Part shown: piece by piece, positions 26,688 through 36,475 of the stretch | Layout of the letters: every line of letters begins with the position of its first letter | How positions within the stretch are numbered: position 1 is the first letter of the stretch | Assembly: GCA_000752035.1 (NCBI GenBank) | Contig: CCFE01000018.1 | Span: 448,013-512,012, forward strand | Reading direction: 5' to 3' | DNA: 64,000 nucleotides | Origin: Bacillus rubiinfantis | GTDB taxonomy: Bacteria > Bacillota > Bacilli > Bacillales > Cytobacillaceae | Notes under the pieces: generated by a model | Databases searched by the model: none | What the model saw: only the letters and a program-made list of their open reading frames with translations | What the model was told of the DNA's origin: nothing | Translations under genes and position numbers: made by a program

Positions 26688-27671
26688 ATGGCAGTCATTT
26701 CATATATTGATGCAGTTACAATGGCGATTCGCGAAGAAATGGAACGTGATGAGCGAGTGTTTGTGCTAGGGGAAGATGTTGGGAAAAAGGGCGGTGTATT
26801 TAAGGCAACGCAAGGGCTGTATGAACAGTTTGGCGAAGATCGGGTCATTGACACTCCACTTACGGAATCGGCCATTGCGGGAGTAGGTATAGGGGCAGCC
26901 ATGTATGGAATGCGTCCTATTGCTGAAATGCAATTTGCTGATTTTATTATGCCGGCAGTAAACCAAATAATATCGGAGGCAGCGAAAATTCGTTACCGCT
27001 CTAATAATGATTGGAACTGCCCAATGGTTATTCGTGCTCCATACGGCGGCGGAGTTCACGGAGCCCTGTATCATTCACAATCTGTTGAGGCGGTTTTTGC
27101 CAACCAGCCTGGTTTAAAAATAGTCATGCCATCTACTCCTTATGACGTTAAGGGATTGTTAAAGGCTGCCATTCGTGACGAAGATCCAGTACTATTCTTT
27201 GAACATAAGCGGGCCTATCGGTTAATTAAAGGTGAAGTCCCAGCTGAGGACTATACAATTCCGATTGGCAAGGCAGATGTCAAGCGGGAAGGAGAGGATA
27301 TCACCGTCATTACCTATGGACTTTGTGTTCATTTTGCATTGCAGGCAGCTGAGAAATTAGCTAATGACGGAATCTCAGCCCATATTCTTGATTTGCGCAC
27401 GGTTTATCCACTTGATAAGGAAGCCATTATCGAAGCAGCCGCTAAAACAGGTAAAGTATTATTGGTGACCGAAGATAATAAAGAAGGAAGTATTATGAGT
27501 GAAGTCGCCGCAATCATTGCCGAATATTGCTTGTTCGAATTGGATGCGCCAATTAAACGACTGGCAGGACCTGATGTACCAGCGATGCCATATGCACCGA
27601 CAATGGAAAAATTCTTTATGATTAATCCGGAAAAAGTGGAAAGAGCGATGCGTGAATTAGCGGATTTTTAA
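26688..27671 (+). CDS. bkdAB: Branched-chain 2-oxo acid dehydrogenase E1 beta subunit
   Basis: The beta subunit of E1 completes the thiamine diphosphate site and the channel for the lipoyl arm. The 327 residues contain MAIREEMERDERVFVLGEDV, DTPLTESAIAGVGIGAA, IRAPYGGGVHGALYHSQS and the C-terminal transketolase domain (EDITVITYG, ILDLRTVYPLD, LVTEDN). GGGAGG precedes the ATG, 14 bases after bkdAA. The subunits are in the standard order. Confidence 0.97.
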   Translation: MAVISYIDAVTMAIREEMERDERVFVLGEDVGKKGGVFKATQGLYEQFGEDRVIDTPLTESAIAGVGIGAAMYGMRPIAEMQFADFIMPAVNQIISEAAKIRYRSNNDWNCPMVIRAPYGGGVHGALYHSQSVEAVFANQPGLKIVMPSTPYDVKGLLKAAIRDEDPVLFFEHKRAYRLIKGEVPAEDYTIPIGKADVKREGEDITVITYGLCVHFALQAAEKLANDGISAHILDLRTVYPLDKEAIIEAAAKTGKVLLVTEDNKEGSIMSEVAAIIAEYCLFELDAPIKRLAGPDVPAMPYAPTMEKFFMINPEKVERAMRELADF

Positions 27672-27706
27672 CAATTGGATGAAATGAAACAGAGGAGGTA
27701 AACTCA

Positions 27707-28990
27707 TTGGCAGTAGAACATATAAAAATGCCGCAATTAGGCGAAAGTGTAACCGAAGGAACGATTAGCACATGGCTGGTGAAACCAGGAGATCACGTGG
27801 CTAAGTATGATCCTCTCGCAGAAGTTATGACCGATAAAGTAAATGCAGAGATTCCCTCTTCTTTTACTGGGGTAATCAAGGAATTGCTCGCAGCTGAAGG
27901 AGATACACTTGCTGTTGGTGAAATCATTTGTACCATTGAAATCGATGGCGGGAACTCTAGTGAAGCACAAGCAGCAGGTAGTAACCAGGCTGATGACGAA
28001 AATGAGATAAAGTCAGCCTCAGGTACAGACAGAAAAGCTCGTTATTCGCCCGCTGTTCTAAAACTGTCACAAGAACATGGGATTGATTTGGCATTGGTGT
28101 CAGGCACAGGTGCTGGTGGCCGGATTACCAGAAAAGATTTAATAAAATTGATTGAGTCGGGTGATATTCCAACTGCCGAGACCCGACAACTTACTGTCGA
28201 ACAAACAGATGTTCAGCGAACTGTCTCCATACAGCAGGAAGCGGCGCCGATTAAATCGGCATCAGCACATAATATTCCAGTTTCTCTAGGGGATATTGAA
28301 ATTCCCGTTACAGGTGTGCGGAAGGCCATTGCGACAAACATGCTCCGGAGCAAACATGAAGCCCCACATGCCTGGACAATGGTGGAAGTGGATGCAACGA
28401 ATCTTGTGGAATACCGAAATGCTATTAAAGATGAATTTAAGCTTAAAGAAGGGTTCAATTTAACTTACTTTGCTTTCTTTGTGAAGGCGGTAGCACAGGC
28501 ATTAAAGGAATTTCCCCAGATCAATTCGATGTGGGCAGGAGATAGAATCATTCAGAAGAAAGATATTAATATCTCAATTGCGGTTGCAACAGATGATGCC
28601 CTGTTTGTTCCAGTCATTAAAAATGCCGATGAAAAAACAATTAAGGGGATTGCCCGCGAGATTTCCGAGCTTGCAGTCAATGTTAGAAATGGGAAACTTA
28701 AAGCTGATGATATGCAAGGCGGAACATTTACCGTTAACAATACCGGATCGTTTGGCTCCGTTCAATCTATGGGCATTATCAACTACCCGCAAGCTGCAAT
28801 TTTGCAGGTTGAATCCATTGTGAAACGACCAGTTGTAATGAACAATGGTATGATTGCGGTTAGAGATATGGTAAATCTATGTATGTCCTTGGATCATCGT
28901 ATCTTAGATGGACTAGTATGTGGACGCTTCCTAGCAAGAGTAAAAGAAATCATTGAAAATACTACAAAAAATACTACATCCATTTATTAA
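27707..28990 (+). CDS. bkdB: Branched-chain 2-oxo acid dehydrogenase E2 (dihydrolipoyl acyltransferase)
   Basis: BkdB is the core of the complex, forming isobutyryl-, isovaleryl- and 2-methylbutyryl-CoA. Its 427 residues have a lipoyl domain with EVMTDKVNAEIPS (lipoyl lysine K44), a linker, a peripheral subunit-binding domain (about 108-145, YSPAVLKLSQEHGID, GGRITRKDL), and the catalytic domain with SLDHRILDGLVCGRFL. The start is TTG 27707 behind AGAGGAGGT. These CoA esters feed anteiso and iso fatty acid synthesis or energy metabolism. It is the last gene of the bkd operon. Confidence 0.96.
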   Translation: MAVEHIKMPQLGESVTEGTISTWLVKPGDHVAKYDPLAEVMTDKVNAEIPSSFTGVIKELLAAEGDTLAVGEIICTIEIDGGNSSEAQAAGSNQADDENEIKSASGTDRKARYSPAVLKLSQEHGIDLALVSGTGAGGRITRKDLIKLIESGDIPTAETRQLTVEQTDVQRTVSIQQEAAPIKSASAHNIPVSLGDIEIPVTGVRKAIATNMLRSKHEAPHAWTMVEVDATNLVEYRNAIKDEFKLKEGFNLTYFAFFVKAVAQALKEFPQINSMWAGDRIIQKKDINISIAVATDDALFVPVIKNADEKTIKGIAREISELAVNVRNGKLKADDMQGGTFTVNNTGSFGSVQSMGIINYPQAAILQVESIVKRPVVMNNGMIAVRDMVNLCMSLDHRILDGLVCGRFLARVKEIIENTTKNTTSIY

Positions 28991-29002
28991 TCCATACTTA
29001 AC

Positions 29003-29034
29003 ATGCCGCCATTTCTTTGGTGGCTTATTTGTTT
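29003..29034 (+). terminator. Possible terminator after bkdB
   Basis: A 6-bp stem GCCGCC/GGTGGC (29005-29010 and 29019-29024) precedes TTATTTGTTT. The T tract is interrupted, so read-through into mutA is possible. Confidence 0.5.
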
Positions 29035-29125
29035 AATACTGGTAACTTTTCTTGCGTTATCATTGCTTGAATACATATTGTATCCTAAAATAAAAGTATA
29101 ATGATACGAAAGGGGGATGTAAGTT

Positions 29126-30973
29126 TTGGAACAATTAAAGAGTCTGAATTTTGGGATAAAAACACTTGCTGACTGGAAGTTGAAAGCAGAGCAATCATTA
29201 AAAGGAAAATCCATTGAGTTATTGCAAAGTAATACATATGAAGGTATTATTTTGAAACCGCTTTATACAAGGCAGGATGATCAGCATCCTTCCAATTATC
29301 CTGGTGGTCCTGATTTTAGAAGAGGCACTTATCCGTTAGGCTACCAAGAAAAAATGTGGAAGATTGCCCAGCGGGTTCCATATAAAACGGTTGAAGAATT
29401 ATCACAAAAGTTAGAAGAAGCATGTAAAAAAGGACAAACAGCGATTTCCTTTACAGTTTCTAAAGAGGTAATTGCTAACTTTCCAGAGTTATTGACAGAT
29501 AATCTGATAAACTTTCCATTTGCAATTAATGCAGGGGTAAACCATTCCGCATTGCTTGATAGTCTTACACAATTTACTGAAAAAAGTAGTCTGCTATCCG
29601 GTTACATTGCCAGTGATCCGCTTGCATTACTGGCTGAAGATGGTGATTTATCAGAAGGAATGCCCGAGAATTGGGCAGATAAGCTTATTGAAGTAAATGA
29701 ACGTTTCCCAGAGTTACAAACCGTTCTTATTGATACAACTCCATACCATAATGGCGGGGCAAACGCCGTTCAGGAATTAGCGATTGTGGCAGCCACTGGT
29801 GTATTTTACTTAGAATGGTTTACCGAGCGTGGGGTTGACCTTGAAACAATTCTATCAAAGATGATATTTAAGTTTTCTATTGGGGCTAATTTTTTCATGG
29901 AAATAGCGAAACTTCGGGCAGCAAGATTACTATGGAATCGGATTGGTGAATTGTATGGCGCAAACGCGGAAGTTCGCGGTATGGAAATTACTGCAGAAAC
30001 CTCCAGCTTTACAAAAACCATCTTTGATCCGCATGTCAACCTTCTTCGGTCAGCCAATGAAGCATTTGCGGCTGTATTAGGCGGGGTCCAATACTTACAT
30101 GTGGAACCATTTGATGAACTGACTGGTTCCAGTCTATTCTCCGAGAGAATTGCTCGTAATATCCAGCTTATTTTAAAGGAAGAAGCCATGCTGCAAAAGG
30201 TAAACGATCCTGCCGGTGGTTCCTGGTATATTGAATCACTAACAAATCAATTAGCTGAAAGTGCTTGGAGTCTATTCCAAAAGATTGATGCAAAGGGTGG
30301 AATGATTGCAGCTCTGAAATCAAATTGGCTTCAAGAAGAAATTGCCACTGTTTTTGAAAAAAGAAATCATGATATTGAGGTTCGGAAACAGAGCATAGTT
30401 GGGACAAATGTTTATGCCCGTACAGAAGAAACAATCTCATCGAATGTATCTCAACAAATCTTTATTTCAGAAAATAGTATTGCAAGTAATGCCATACCAC
30501 AGCGAAGATTAGCTCAACGATATGAAAAATTGCGCTTGCGAGCAAAACAGCTCGAAGAACTAACAGGAACTGCCCCTGCTGTTGCATTACTTTGTTTAGG
30601 TGAATTTAAGGAGCATAAAGCAAGACTTGATTTTATGAGAGGCTTCTTAGCTGCCGGCGGAATAAAGGCAATTGAGAGCCAGCCAATTTTATCAGAAGAG
30701 GCTGCTAAACAGTTTGTGAATGAAGGTAGCTCGCAATTTATTTGCTTCTGTGGAAGCAATGAAGTATATGAATCTTCTGCTTATTCTATTTTAGCTGCGG
30801 TTAAACGTGAACTTCCAGAAGCAACCATTTTCTTAGCCGGCTTACCTGAAGAAGAAAGCCAGAAACGGTGGCTTGATGAAGGAATTAATCAATTTATTCA
30901 TGTCAAAAGTAATTGCTATCAAACGCTTGCGGCCATTTTAACAGAAATGGAGGTGTTGGCAAATGAACAGTAA
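29126..30973 (+). CDS. mutA: Methylmalonyl-CoA mutase small (beta) subunit
   Basis: This is the non-catalytic partner of the adenosylcobalamin-dependent mutase. The 615 residues align in layout to MutB: a TIM barrel N-terminal part (YTRQDDQHPSNYPGGPDF, FKFSIGANFFMEIAKLRAARLLW) and a C-terminal B12-domain relic. Where MutB has the cobalamin motif DGHDRG, this subunit has FKEHKAR, lacking Asp and Gly, as expected for the beta chain. The start is TTG 29126 with AGGGGGATG upstream. It overlaps mutB by 11 bases. B. subtilis has no counterpart. Confidence 0.93.
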   Translation: MEQLKSLNFGIKTLADWKLKAEQSLKGKSIELLQSNTYEGIILKPLYTRQDDQHPSNYPGGPDFRRGTYPLGYQEKMWKIAQRVPYKTVEELSQKLEEACKKGQTAISFTVSKEVIANFPELLTDNLINFPFAINAGVNHSALLDSLTQFTEKSSLLSGYIASDPLALLAEDGDLSEGMPENWADKLIEVNERFPELQTVLIDTTPYHNGGANAVQELAIVAATGVFYLEWFTERGVDLETILSKMIFKFSIGANFFMEIAKLRAARLLWNRIGELYGANAEVRGMEITAETSSFTKTIFDPHVNLLRSANEAFAAVLGGVQYLHVEPFDELTGSSLFSERIARNIQLILKEEAMLQKVNDPAGGSWYIESLTNQLAESAWSLFQKIDAKGGMIAALKSNWLQEEIATVFEKRNHDIEVRKQSIVGTNVYARTEETISSNVSQQIFISENSIASNAIPQRRLAQRYEKLRLRAKQLEELTGTAPAVALLCLGEFKEHKARLDFMRGFLAAGGIKAIESQPILSEEAAKQFVNEGSSQFICFCGSNEVYESSAYSILAAVKRELPEATIFLAGLPEEESQKRWLDEGINQFIHVKSNCYQTLAAILTEMEVLANEQ

Positions 30974-33161
30974 GAAGCCCGATTTTCAACAAGCAACATT
31001 ATTTGGTAACAAGCCCACAATGTCCAAAGCGGAATGGCAGGAAAAAATTAACCAGGAAATTGCTGGTTCAATCGGAGATTTACTGTTTGAGACGAATGAA
31101 CAAATTAAGCTAAAACCGCTTTATACAAAAGAGGATGTTGAGGACATAGAACATCTCGATCATCTGCCGGGGCTGCCTCCTTACACAAGGGGACCGTATC
31201 CAACCATGTACGTTAATCGCCCTTGGACAGTAAGACAATATGCTGGATTTTCAACTGCTGAGGAGAGCAATGCCTTTTACCGACGCAATTTAGCAATGGG
31301 TCAAAAAGGTTTATCTGTTGCCTTTGATTTGGCTACTCACCGTGGTTATGATTCCGATCATCCTCGAGTTGTCGGCGATGTTGGCAAGGCCGGTGTAGCG
31401 ATTGATTCAGTGCTTGATATGAAAACGCTGTTTGCTGGTATCCCGCTAGACCAAATGTCTGTATCAATGACGATGAATGGGGCAGTACTGCCAATCCTTG
31501 CCTTTTTTATTGTCACAGCGGAGGAGCAAGGCGTCAGTCAGGAAAAATTGTCAGGCACAATCCAGAATGATATTTTAAAAGAATATATGGTTCGTAACAC
31601 ATATATTTATCCACCGGAAATGTCAATGAAGATTATTGCTGATATTTTCGAATATACGGCAAAGTACATGCCAAAGTTTAATAGTATCAGTATCTCTGGC
31701 TATCATATGCAGGAGGCTGGGGCACCAGCTGATTTAGAGCTTGCCTATACTTTAGCGGATGGGTTGGAATATGTTCGAACAGGCCTTAAAGCTGGCATTA
31801 ATATTGATTCGTTTGCTCCAAGGCTGTCGTTTTTCTGGGGCATCGGCATGAATTACTTTATGGAAGTTGCCAAGATGCGTGCCGCTCGACTCATTTGGGC
31901 TAAAATGATGAAAAGCTTTGAACCAAAAAATGAGAAATCAATGGCCCTCCGTACTCATTCACAGACATCAGGCTGGAGTTTGACAGAACAGGATCCATTT
32001 AATAACGTAACACGCACATTGATTGAAGCTCATGCGGCAGCAATGGGTCATACCCAATCACTTCATACGAATGCCCTTGATGAGGCAATCGCCCTGCCGA
32101 CTGATTTTTCTGCACGGATTGCGAGGAATACCCAGTTATTTCTTCAAGAAGAATCAGGTATAACAAAAGTGATTGACCCGTGGGCTGGATCGTATTATGT
32201 CGAAAGACTAACGGACGAACTAGTTAAGCGGGCTTGGAAACATATCGAAGAAATTGAAAGCCTTGGCGGCATGGCCAAAGCAATTGAAACAGGATTGCCA
32301 AAGATGAGAATTGAAGAAGCAGCAGCAAAAAGACAGGCCCAAATTGACTCGGGCCAAGAGACAATTATTGGTGTCAATCGCTATCGGCTTGATAAGGAAG
32401 AACCGATTGATATTTTAGATATTGATAATACTGCCGTCCGCTTAAAGCAAATCGAAAAATTAAATGCGCTTAAAGCTAGCCGTGATGAGCAGAAGGTCCG
32501 CGAAGCATTGAACGCCTTAACAGAAGCAGCAAAAACAGGTAGTGAAAACTTGCTGGAGCGGTCAGTACAAGCTGCCCGGGTTCGCGCAACCCTAGGTGAA
32601 ATTTCGGATGCGATAGAAAAAGTGGCAGGAAGGCATAAAGCTGCGATCCAATCAATCAGTGGTGTATATAGCTCGGCGTTCAATAATGAAGAAGAAATTG
32701 TAATCGTGAAACAAATGGCGGATGACTTCTTGGCAAATGAAGGAAGACGCCCGCGGATATTAATTGCGAAGATGGGGCAGGACGGCCATGATCGCGGAGC
32801 AAAAGTGATTGCGACCGCGTTTGCGGATCTAGGATTTGATGTCGATATCGGCCCATTGTTTCAAACACCGGAGGAAACTGCACTGCAAGCGGTTGAGAAT
32901 GACGTTCATGTCATTGGCATGAGTTCGCTCGCGGCCGGTCACAAAACCTTATTGCCACAGCTTGTGGCTGAGCTGAAAAAGCTGGGACGTGAGGATATTT
33001 TAGTTGTTGTTGGCGGCGTCATTCCGGCACAGGATTACCAGTTTTTATATGATAATGGTGCTGCTGCTATCTTTGGCCCGGGAACCGTTATTCCTGTATC
33101 AGCACAAAAGGTCATCCAAGCAATCTACCAGCAGTTAGGATATGAGGAAGTGGCGGACTAG
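30963..33161 (+). CDS. mutB: Methylmalonyl-CoA mutase large (alpha) subunit
   Basis: MutB isomerises methylmalonyl-CoA to succinyl-CoA with adenosylcobalamin. Its 732 residues comprise the substrate-binding barrel (YTRGPYPTMYVNRPWT, with the conserved Tyr and Arg; SISGYHMQEAGA; ALRTHSQTSGWSLTEQDP) and the C-terminal B12 domain with the cofactor motif DGHDRG (D607, H609, G612), MSSLAAGH and GGVIPAQDY. AGGTG lies just before the ATG inside mutA. It is followed 2 bases later by meaB. With bkd, mce and the carboxyltransferase it completes propionyl-CoA breakdown. Confidence 0.96.
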   Translation: MNSKKPDFQQATLFGNKPTMSKAEWQEKINQEIAGSIGDLLFETNEQIKLKPLYTKEDVEDIEHLDHLPGLPPYTRGPYPTMYVNRPWTVRQYAGFSTAEESNAFYRRNLAMGQKGLSVAFDLATHRGYDSDHPRVVGDVGKAGVAIDSVLDMKTLFAGIPLDQMSVSMTMNGAVLPILAFFIVTAEEQGVSQEKLSGTIQNDILKEYMVRNTYIYPPEMSMKIIADIFEYTAKYMPKFNSISISGYHMQEAGAPADLELAYTLADGLEYVRTGLKAGINIDSFAPRLSFFWGIGMNYFMEVAKMRAARLIWAKMMKSFEPKNEKSMALRTHSQTSGWSLTEQDPFNNVTRTLIEAHAAAMGHTQSLHTNALDEAIALPTDFSARIARNTQLFLQEESGITKVIDPWAGSYYVERLTDELVKRAWKHIEEIESLGGMAKAIETGLPKMRIEEAAAKRQAQIDSGQETIIGVNRYRLDKEEPIDILDIDNTAVRLKQIEKLNALKASRDEQKVREALNALTEAAKTGSENLLERSVQAARVRATLGEISDAIEKVAGRHKAAIQSISGVYSSAFNNEEEIVIVKQMADDFLANEGRRPRILIAKMGQDGHDRGAKVIATAFADLGFDVDIGPLFQTPEETALQAVENDVHVIGMSSLAAGHKTLLPQLVAELKKLGREDILVVVGGVIPAQDYQFLYDNGAAAIFGPGTVIPVSAQKVIQAIYQQLGYEEVAD

Positions 33162-33163
33162 AG

Positions 33164-34282
33164 ATGGTTAATAATCGCAATCCAGAACGGCATGATAACC
33201 GTCAACCCAATCAATTTTCCAGTGTTATTAGAAAAGGGGAAGAGCTGGAGGTACCAGCTGCTTCCCTGCAAAAGCGGGGACGTTTTAAGAAACGTAATTC
33301 TGCAGAACCGACAGTTGAAGAATTGTTTAATGGAGTGATAAATGGCGATAGAAGTCTATTGGCGCGGGCGATTACGTTAATCGAAAGCAATGCAGTGCAG
33401 CATTTTCAAAAGGCACAGGAGCTGTTACAAAGATTATTGCCCTATAGCGGAGGAGCCATTCGTATTGGAATTACCGGTGTGCCAGGTGCCGGAAAAAGTA
33501 CCTTTATCGAAGCGTTTGGCAGCTATCTCTGCGGCTTAGGTTTGAAGGTAGCAGTACTTGCCATTGACCCCAGTTCTAGTATTAGCGGCGGCAGTATTCT
33601 TGGGGACAAGACGCGGATGGAGCAGCTGACGAGAAACCCCCGAGCCTTTATTCGGCCTTCGCCATCCGCAGGAAAGCTGGGCGGCGTTCATCGTAAAACA
33701 CGTGAATCCATGCTTGTTTGTGAAGCTGCTGGCTTTGATGTTGTTTTAATCGAGACTGTCGGTGTTGGCCAAAGTGAAGTGATTATTCGTGATATGGTCG
33801 ATTTTTTCCTCCTCTTAGTCTTAACTGGCGCCGGTGATGAATTACAAGGAATGAAAAAGGGAATTATGGAGCTTGCAGATGCGATTATTGTTCATAAGGC
33901 TGACGGAGAAAATAAACTTAGAGCCGAAAAAACCAAGCATGAGTATAATCGCATCCTTCATTTTCTCCAGCCGGCGACGAAAGGCTGGACGACTGAAGCA
34001 CATACATGCTCTTCCCTAACCGGCGATGGTATTGATCATATTTGGAAGGTGATTAAAACCTTTGTCGACAGCGGGAAAACAACCGGAGTCTTTACAGAAA
34101 GAAGAAATGGCCAGTCCCGGGAATGGCTGCATGCGTTGATTATCGATCAGCTTCAGTACCATTTTTATCAACACCCTGATATTCGGAATTTGCTGCCAAA
34201 GATAGAGAATGAAGTGATTGCAGGGGGAATAACCGTAGCTTCGGGAGCAGAGCTCTTATTTAATAGATTTCTGTCTAAATAG
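33164..34282 (+). CDS. meaB: Methylmalonyl-CoA mutase-associated GTPase MeaB (ArgK family)
   Basis: A G3E-type P-loop GTPase that gates cofactor loading and protects the mutase. The 372 residues contain Walker A GITGVPGAGKSTFIEAF, LAIDPSSSISGGSILGDKTRM, IETVGVGQSEV, and TGAGDELQGMKKGIMELAD with the NKxD-like IVHKADG. An extra charged N-terminal stretch (about 1-45) is longer than usual; a later start cannot be excluded but no better site was seen. It abuts mutB, so the three genes form an operon ended by a strong terminator. Confidence 0.94.
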   Translation: MVNNRNPERHDNRQPNQFSSVIRKGEELEVPAASLQKRGRFKKRNSAEPTVEELFNGVINGDRSLLARAITLIESNAVQHFQKAQELLQRLLPYSGGAIRIGITGVPGAGKSTFIEAFGSYLCGLGLKVAVLAIDPSSSISGGSILGDKTRMEQLTRNPRAFIRPSPSAGKLGGVHRKTRESMLVCEAAGFDVVLIETVGVGQSEVIIRDMVDFFLLLVLTGAGDELQGMKKGIMELADAIIVHKADGENKLRAEKTKHEYNRILHFLQPATKGWTTEAHTCSSLTGDGIDHIWKVIKTFVDSGKTTGVFTERRNGQSREWLHALIIDQLQYHFYQHPDIRNLLPKIENEVIAGGITVASGAELLFNRFLSK

Positions 34283-34295
34283 TTCATAATTTAAG

Positions 34296-34325
34296 GCGAT
34301 AATTTGACGATTATCGCTTTTTTTT
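34296..34325 (+). terminator. Intrinsic terminator after meaB
   Basis: The 8-bp perfect stem GCGATAAT/ATTATCGC (34296-34303 and 34310-34317) is followed by eight T. Confidence 0.92.
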
Positions 34326-34487
34326 GTGAAAAATAGTCAAATTTTAGTATTCAGGCGATTCGAAAAATGGTACTATATCTTCGTGAGAATGATAAATTCC
34401 TTGAGGAGGGATTAACACAATTAGGAAGCAGTTTACAATATAGTTTCAGACAATTATTGCCTATAAACTAATTTTGGAGAGTGTACC

Positions 34488-35792
34488 ATGTTAAAAAAAA
34501 TCATTCTAGTTATGATTGCATCTGTCTTAGTAATGACCGGTTGTCAATCGATTAAAGGTGTAAACCTCAATGAAATGATTCTGAATAATTCAAAGGTTAA
34601 GTCTTCTGAAAGCAAAACAACGGTTTCTTTGAAATTAACTGTAGACAAAAAGAGAGCAAAAGATAAAGAGTTTCTTAAACTAGTAGATATTTTTAATAAT
34701 GCCAAGGTAGAAGTACGAACAAAGTTACAAAATAGCAGTACTGCGTCATTATCAGGTAATATTAGCTTGCAGCAAGGGAAAATCCCTTTCAAGATGTATA
34801 TGGATAAAAAGAAAGTAGTGCTATCTTTAGATAATGCTTCTAAACCAATTGTTATGCCAGTTGATAGCGCAAGTGCACAAGACCAAAAATGGATTCAAGA
34901 CTTACAAGTAAAATTAATGAATCCGATTGCTAAGAATTTGCCAAATCCAAAAAAGATTAGTGTAAAGTCAGTTACCGAGAAGGTACAAGGGGAAAAGGTT
35001 AGTGGACATAGAGTCAATGCGACCATTTACGGTAATGAATTACCGAAGCTATTTACCACTCTAATTGATAATTTACTAAATGATAAAGAAGCATTAACAC
35101 AATTAGCAGCTGCTATAACTGAATTAAACACAATGACAGGTGATACGGAAAAGATTACAGTATCCTCCCTAACCGACCTATTAAAACAAATTAAAGTGGA
35201 ATTTAACCCGAAAGATCTGGGTATTGCTTCGAAGAAAAATTATCTTAAAACTAGTATTTTAGTTGATAAGAAGTTTTATGAGCGTAAGTCTTCATCGACC
35301 TTGTACATTACGGGAGTAGACGATGGTAGCGGCCTAACTAGTATTAAGCTGCAATTCTCAAATGAAATATGGAAAATCAATAAAAAGGTAACAGCTACAA
35401 AAATCCGTTACAAGTCATCGCTCGATGAAAATGCTACAGAAGAACAGTTCTTAAAAACGTTAGATAAACGCCGTAGTGTGCTTTACAGTGTTATGACTTC
35501 GGTTATGTATAAGCCATCAACTCCATTGAAAAGTTCACAAGTGAAAGTGATTAATAATAAGCGTAAAGCTGACACGATCACGGTTAAGGGATTAAAAAAA
35601 GGTGATGTCATTAAGCTATATAAAACAAGTAAAGGCGGAACACTACTGACTGGCAAACAGGCTTCCAAATCTGTTGTAACCATATCAGTCAAGCAATTAG
35701 GAAAAAAATCTGGCAAAGTATATGTCAGTATCATTAGAACAGGTAAGGCAGAAAGTACCCGTAAGGCTGTTAGTTATAAGGCAGAAAAATAA
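34488..35792 (+). CDS. Putative surface lipoprotein, function unknown
   Basis: A 434-residue protein not recognised as a named family. The N-terminus is a lipoprotein signal, with hydrophobic core IILVMIASVLVM and lipobox MTGC; Cys19 would be lipidated, placing the protein on the outer face of the membrane. The middle is a Lys/Ser/Thr-rich beta-prone region with repeated TVSLKLTVDKK-like strands (about 40-325), loosely resembling lipoprotein LolA/LppX-like folds. The C-terminus (about 350-434) looks like an Ig-like domain (ITVKGLKKGDVIKLY, VYVSIIRTGKAES). GGAGAG lies upstream of the ATG. It stands alone between two terminators. Confidence 0.85.
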   Translation: MLKKIILVMIASVLVMTGCQSIKGVNLNEMILNNSKVKSSESKTTVSLKLTVDKKRAKDKEFLKLVDIFNNAKVEVRTKLQNSSTASLSGNISLQQGKIPFKMYMDKKKVVLSLDNASKPIVMPVDSASAQDQKWIQDLQVKLMNPIAKNLPNPKKISVKSVTEKVQGEKVSGHRVNATIYGNELPKLFTTLIDNLLNDKEALTQLAAAITELNTMTGDTEKITVSSLTDLLKQIKVEFNPKDLGIASKKNYLKTSILVDKKFYERKSSSTLYITGVDDGSGLTSIKLQFSNEIWKINKKVTATKIRYKSSLDENATEEQFLKTLDKRRSVLYSVMTSVMYKPSTPLKSSQVKVINNKRKADTITVKGLKKGDVIKLYKTSKGGTLLTGKQASKSVVTISVKQLGKKSGKVYVSIIRTGKAESTRKAVSYKAEK

Positions 35793-35804
35793 TTGAAGAA
35801 TTGA

Positions 35805-35838
35805 AGAAAAGACAGGGGCCAAGCTCACTGTCTTTTCG
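35805..35838 (+). terminator. Intrinsic terminator after the lipoprotein gene
   Basis: The 9-bp stem AAAAGACAG/CTGTCTTTT (35807-35815 and 35828-35836) with a 12-base loop ends in T residues. Confidence 0.78.
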
Positions 35839-35925
35839 ATATTATAAGGGTTACAGCTTGGAAAAATTACGTTTTTACTGTTAATATATATAAGTATAGA
35901 GTTAAGGAAGGAGGAGTGATAATTT

Positions 35926-36363
35926 ATGAGTATGGATTTTAATTTTTTCATGAATGATGTTGTCCAGCAAGCAAGACAGGAAATTACAGATGCCGGATAC
36001 GAGGAGTTAACAACACCAGAAGAAGTAGAGGCAGCTTTGGAGCGGAAAGGGACGACATTGGTAATGATTAATTCTGTTTGCGGCTGTGCCGGTGGTGTTG
36101 CCCGTCCGTCAGCAGCATACGCAGTTCATTATGATAAGCGGCCTGACCATCTAGTTACTGTTTTTGCAGGACAAGATAAAGCGGCTACTGAAAAGGCAAG
36201 AAGCTATTTCACCGGGTATCCGCCATCTTCACCATCATTTGCGCTCTTAAAGGATGGCAAAATCTGCTCAATGGTCGAAAGACATCAAATTGAAGGCTTC
36301 GATCCAGCAACTGTAGTAGCTAAATTACAGCAGGAATTTGATAAATATTGTGACGAAGTTTAA
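35926..36363 (+). CDS. brxB: Bacilliredoxin BrxB (YqiW/YphP family)
   Basis: A thioredoxin-like protein that removes bacillithiol from S-bacillithiolated proteins. It is 145 residues long and has the family's redox motif NSVCGCAGGVARPSAAYA, with Cys near residues 50 and 52. GYPPSSPSFALLKDG follows. GGAGGAG lies upstream of the ATG. B. subtilis has two paralogues, BrxA (YphP) and BrxB (YqiW); the location after the bkd cluster identifies this as BrxB. It stands alone between terminators. Confidence 0.93.
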   Translation: MSMDFNFFMNDVVQQARQEITDAGYEELTTPEEVEAALERKGTTLVMINSVCGCAGGVARPSAAYAVHYDKRPDHLVTVFAGQDKAATEKARSYFTGYPPSSPSFALLKDGKICSMVERHQIEGFDPATVVAKLQQEFDKYCDEV

Positions 36364-36370
36364 TATTAGG

Positions 36371-36408
36371 CAAAAAGTCAATCTCTTTTAGAGGGGTTGA
36401 CTTTTTAT
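36371..36408 (+). terminator. Intrinsic terminator after brxB
   Basis: The outer stem AAAAAGTCAA/TTGACTTTTT (36372-36381 and 36397-36406) has an inner CTCT/GAGG pairing. Confidence 0.87.
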
Positions 36409-36475
36409 ATTTACAAAGAAAGAATGGAAAGTGCTTAATTGAGGCAAAGTAAGAGAAAAAGGAAGGTGGATATAT

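Noticed and set aside
29060..29125. Promoter directly before mutA
   Set aside because: Several AT-rich hexamers are present but no -35/-10 pair with 16-18 base spacing was convincing.
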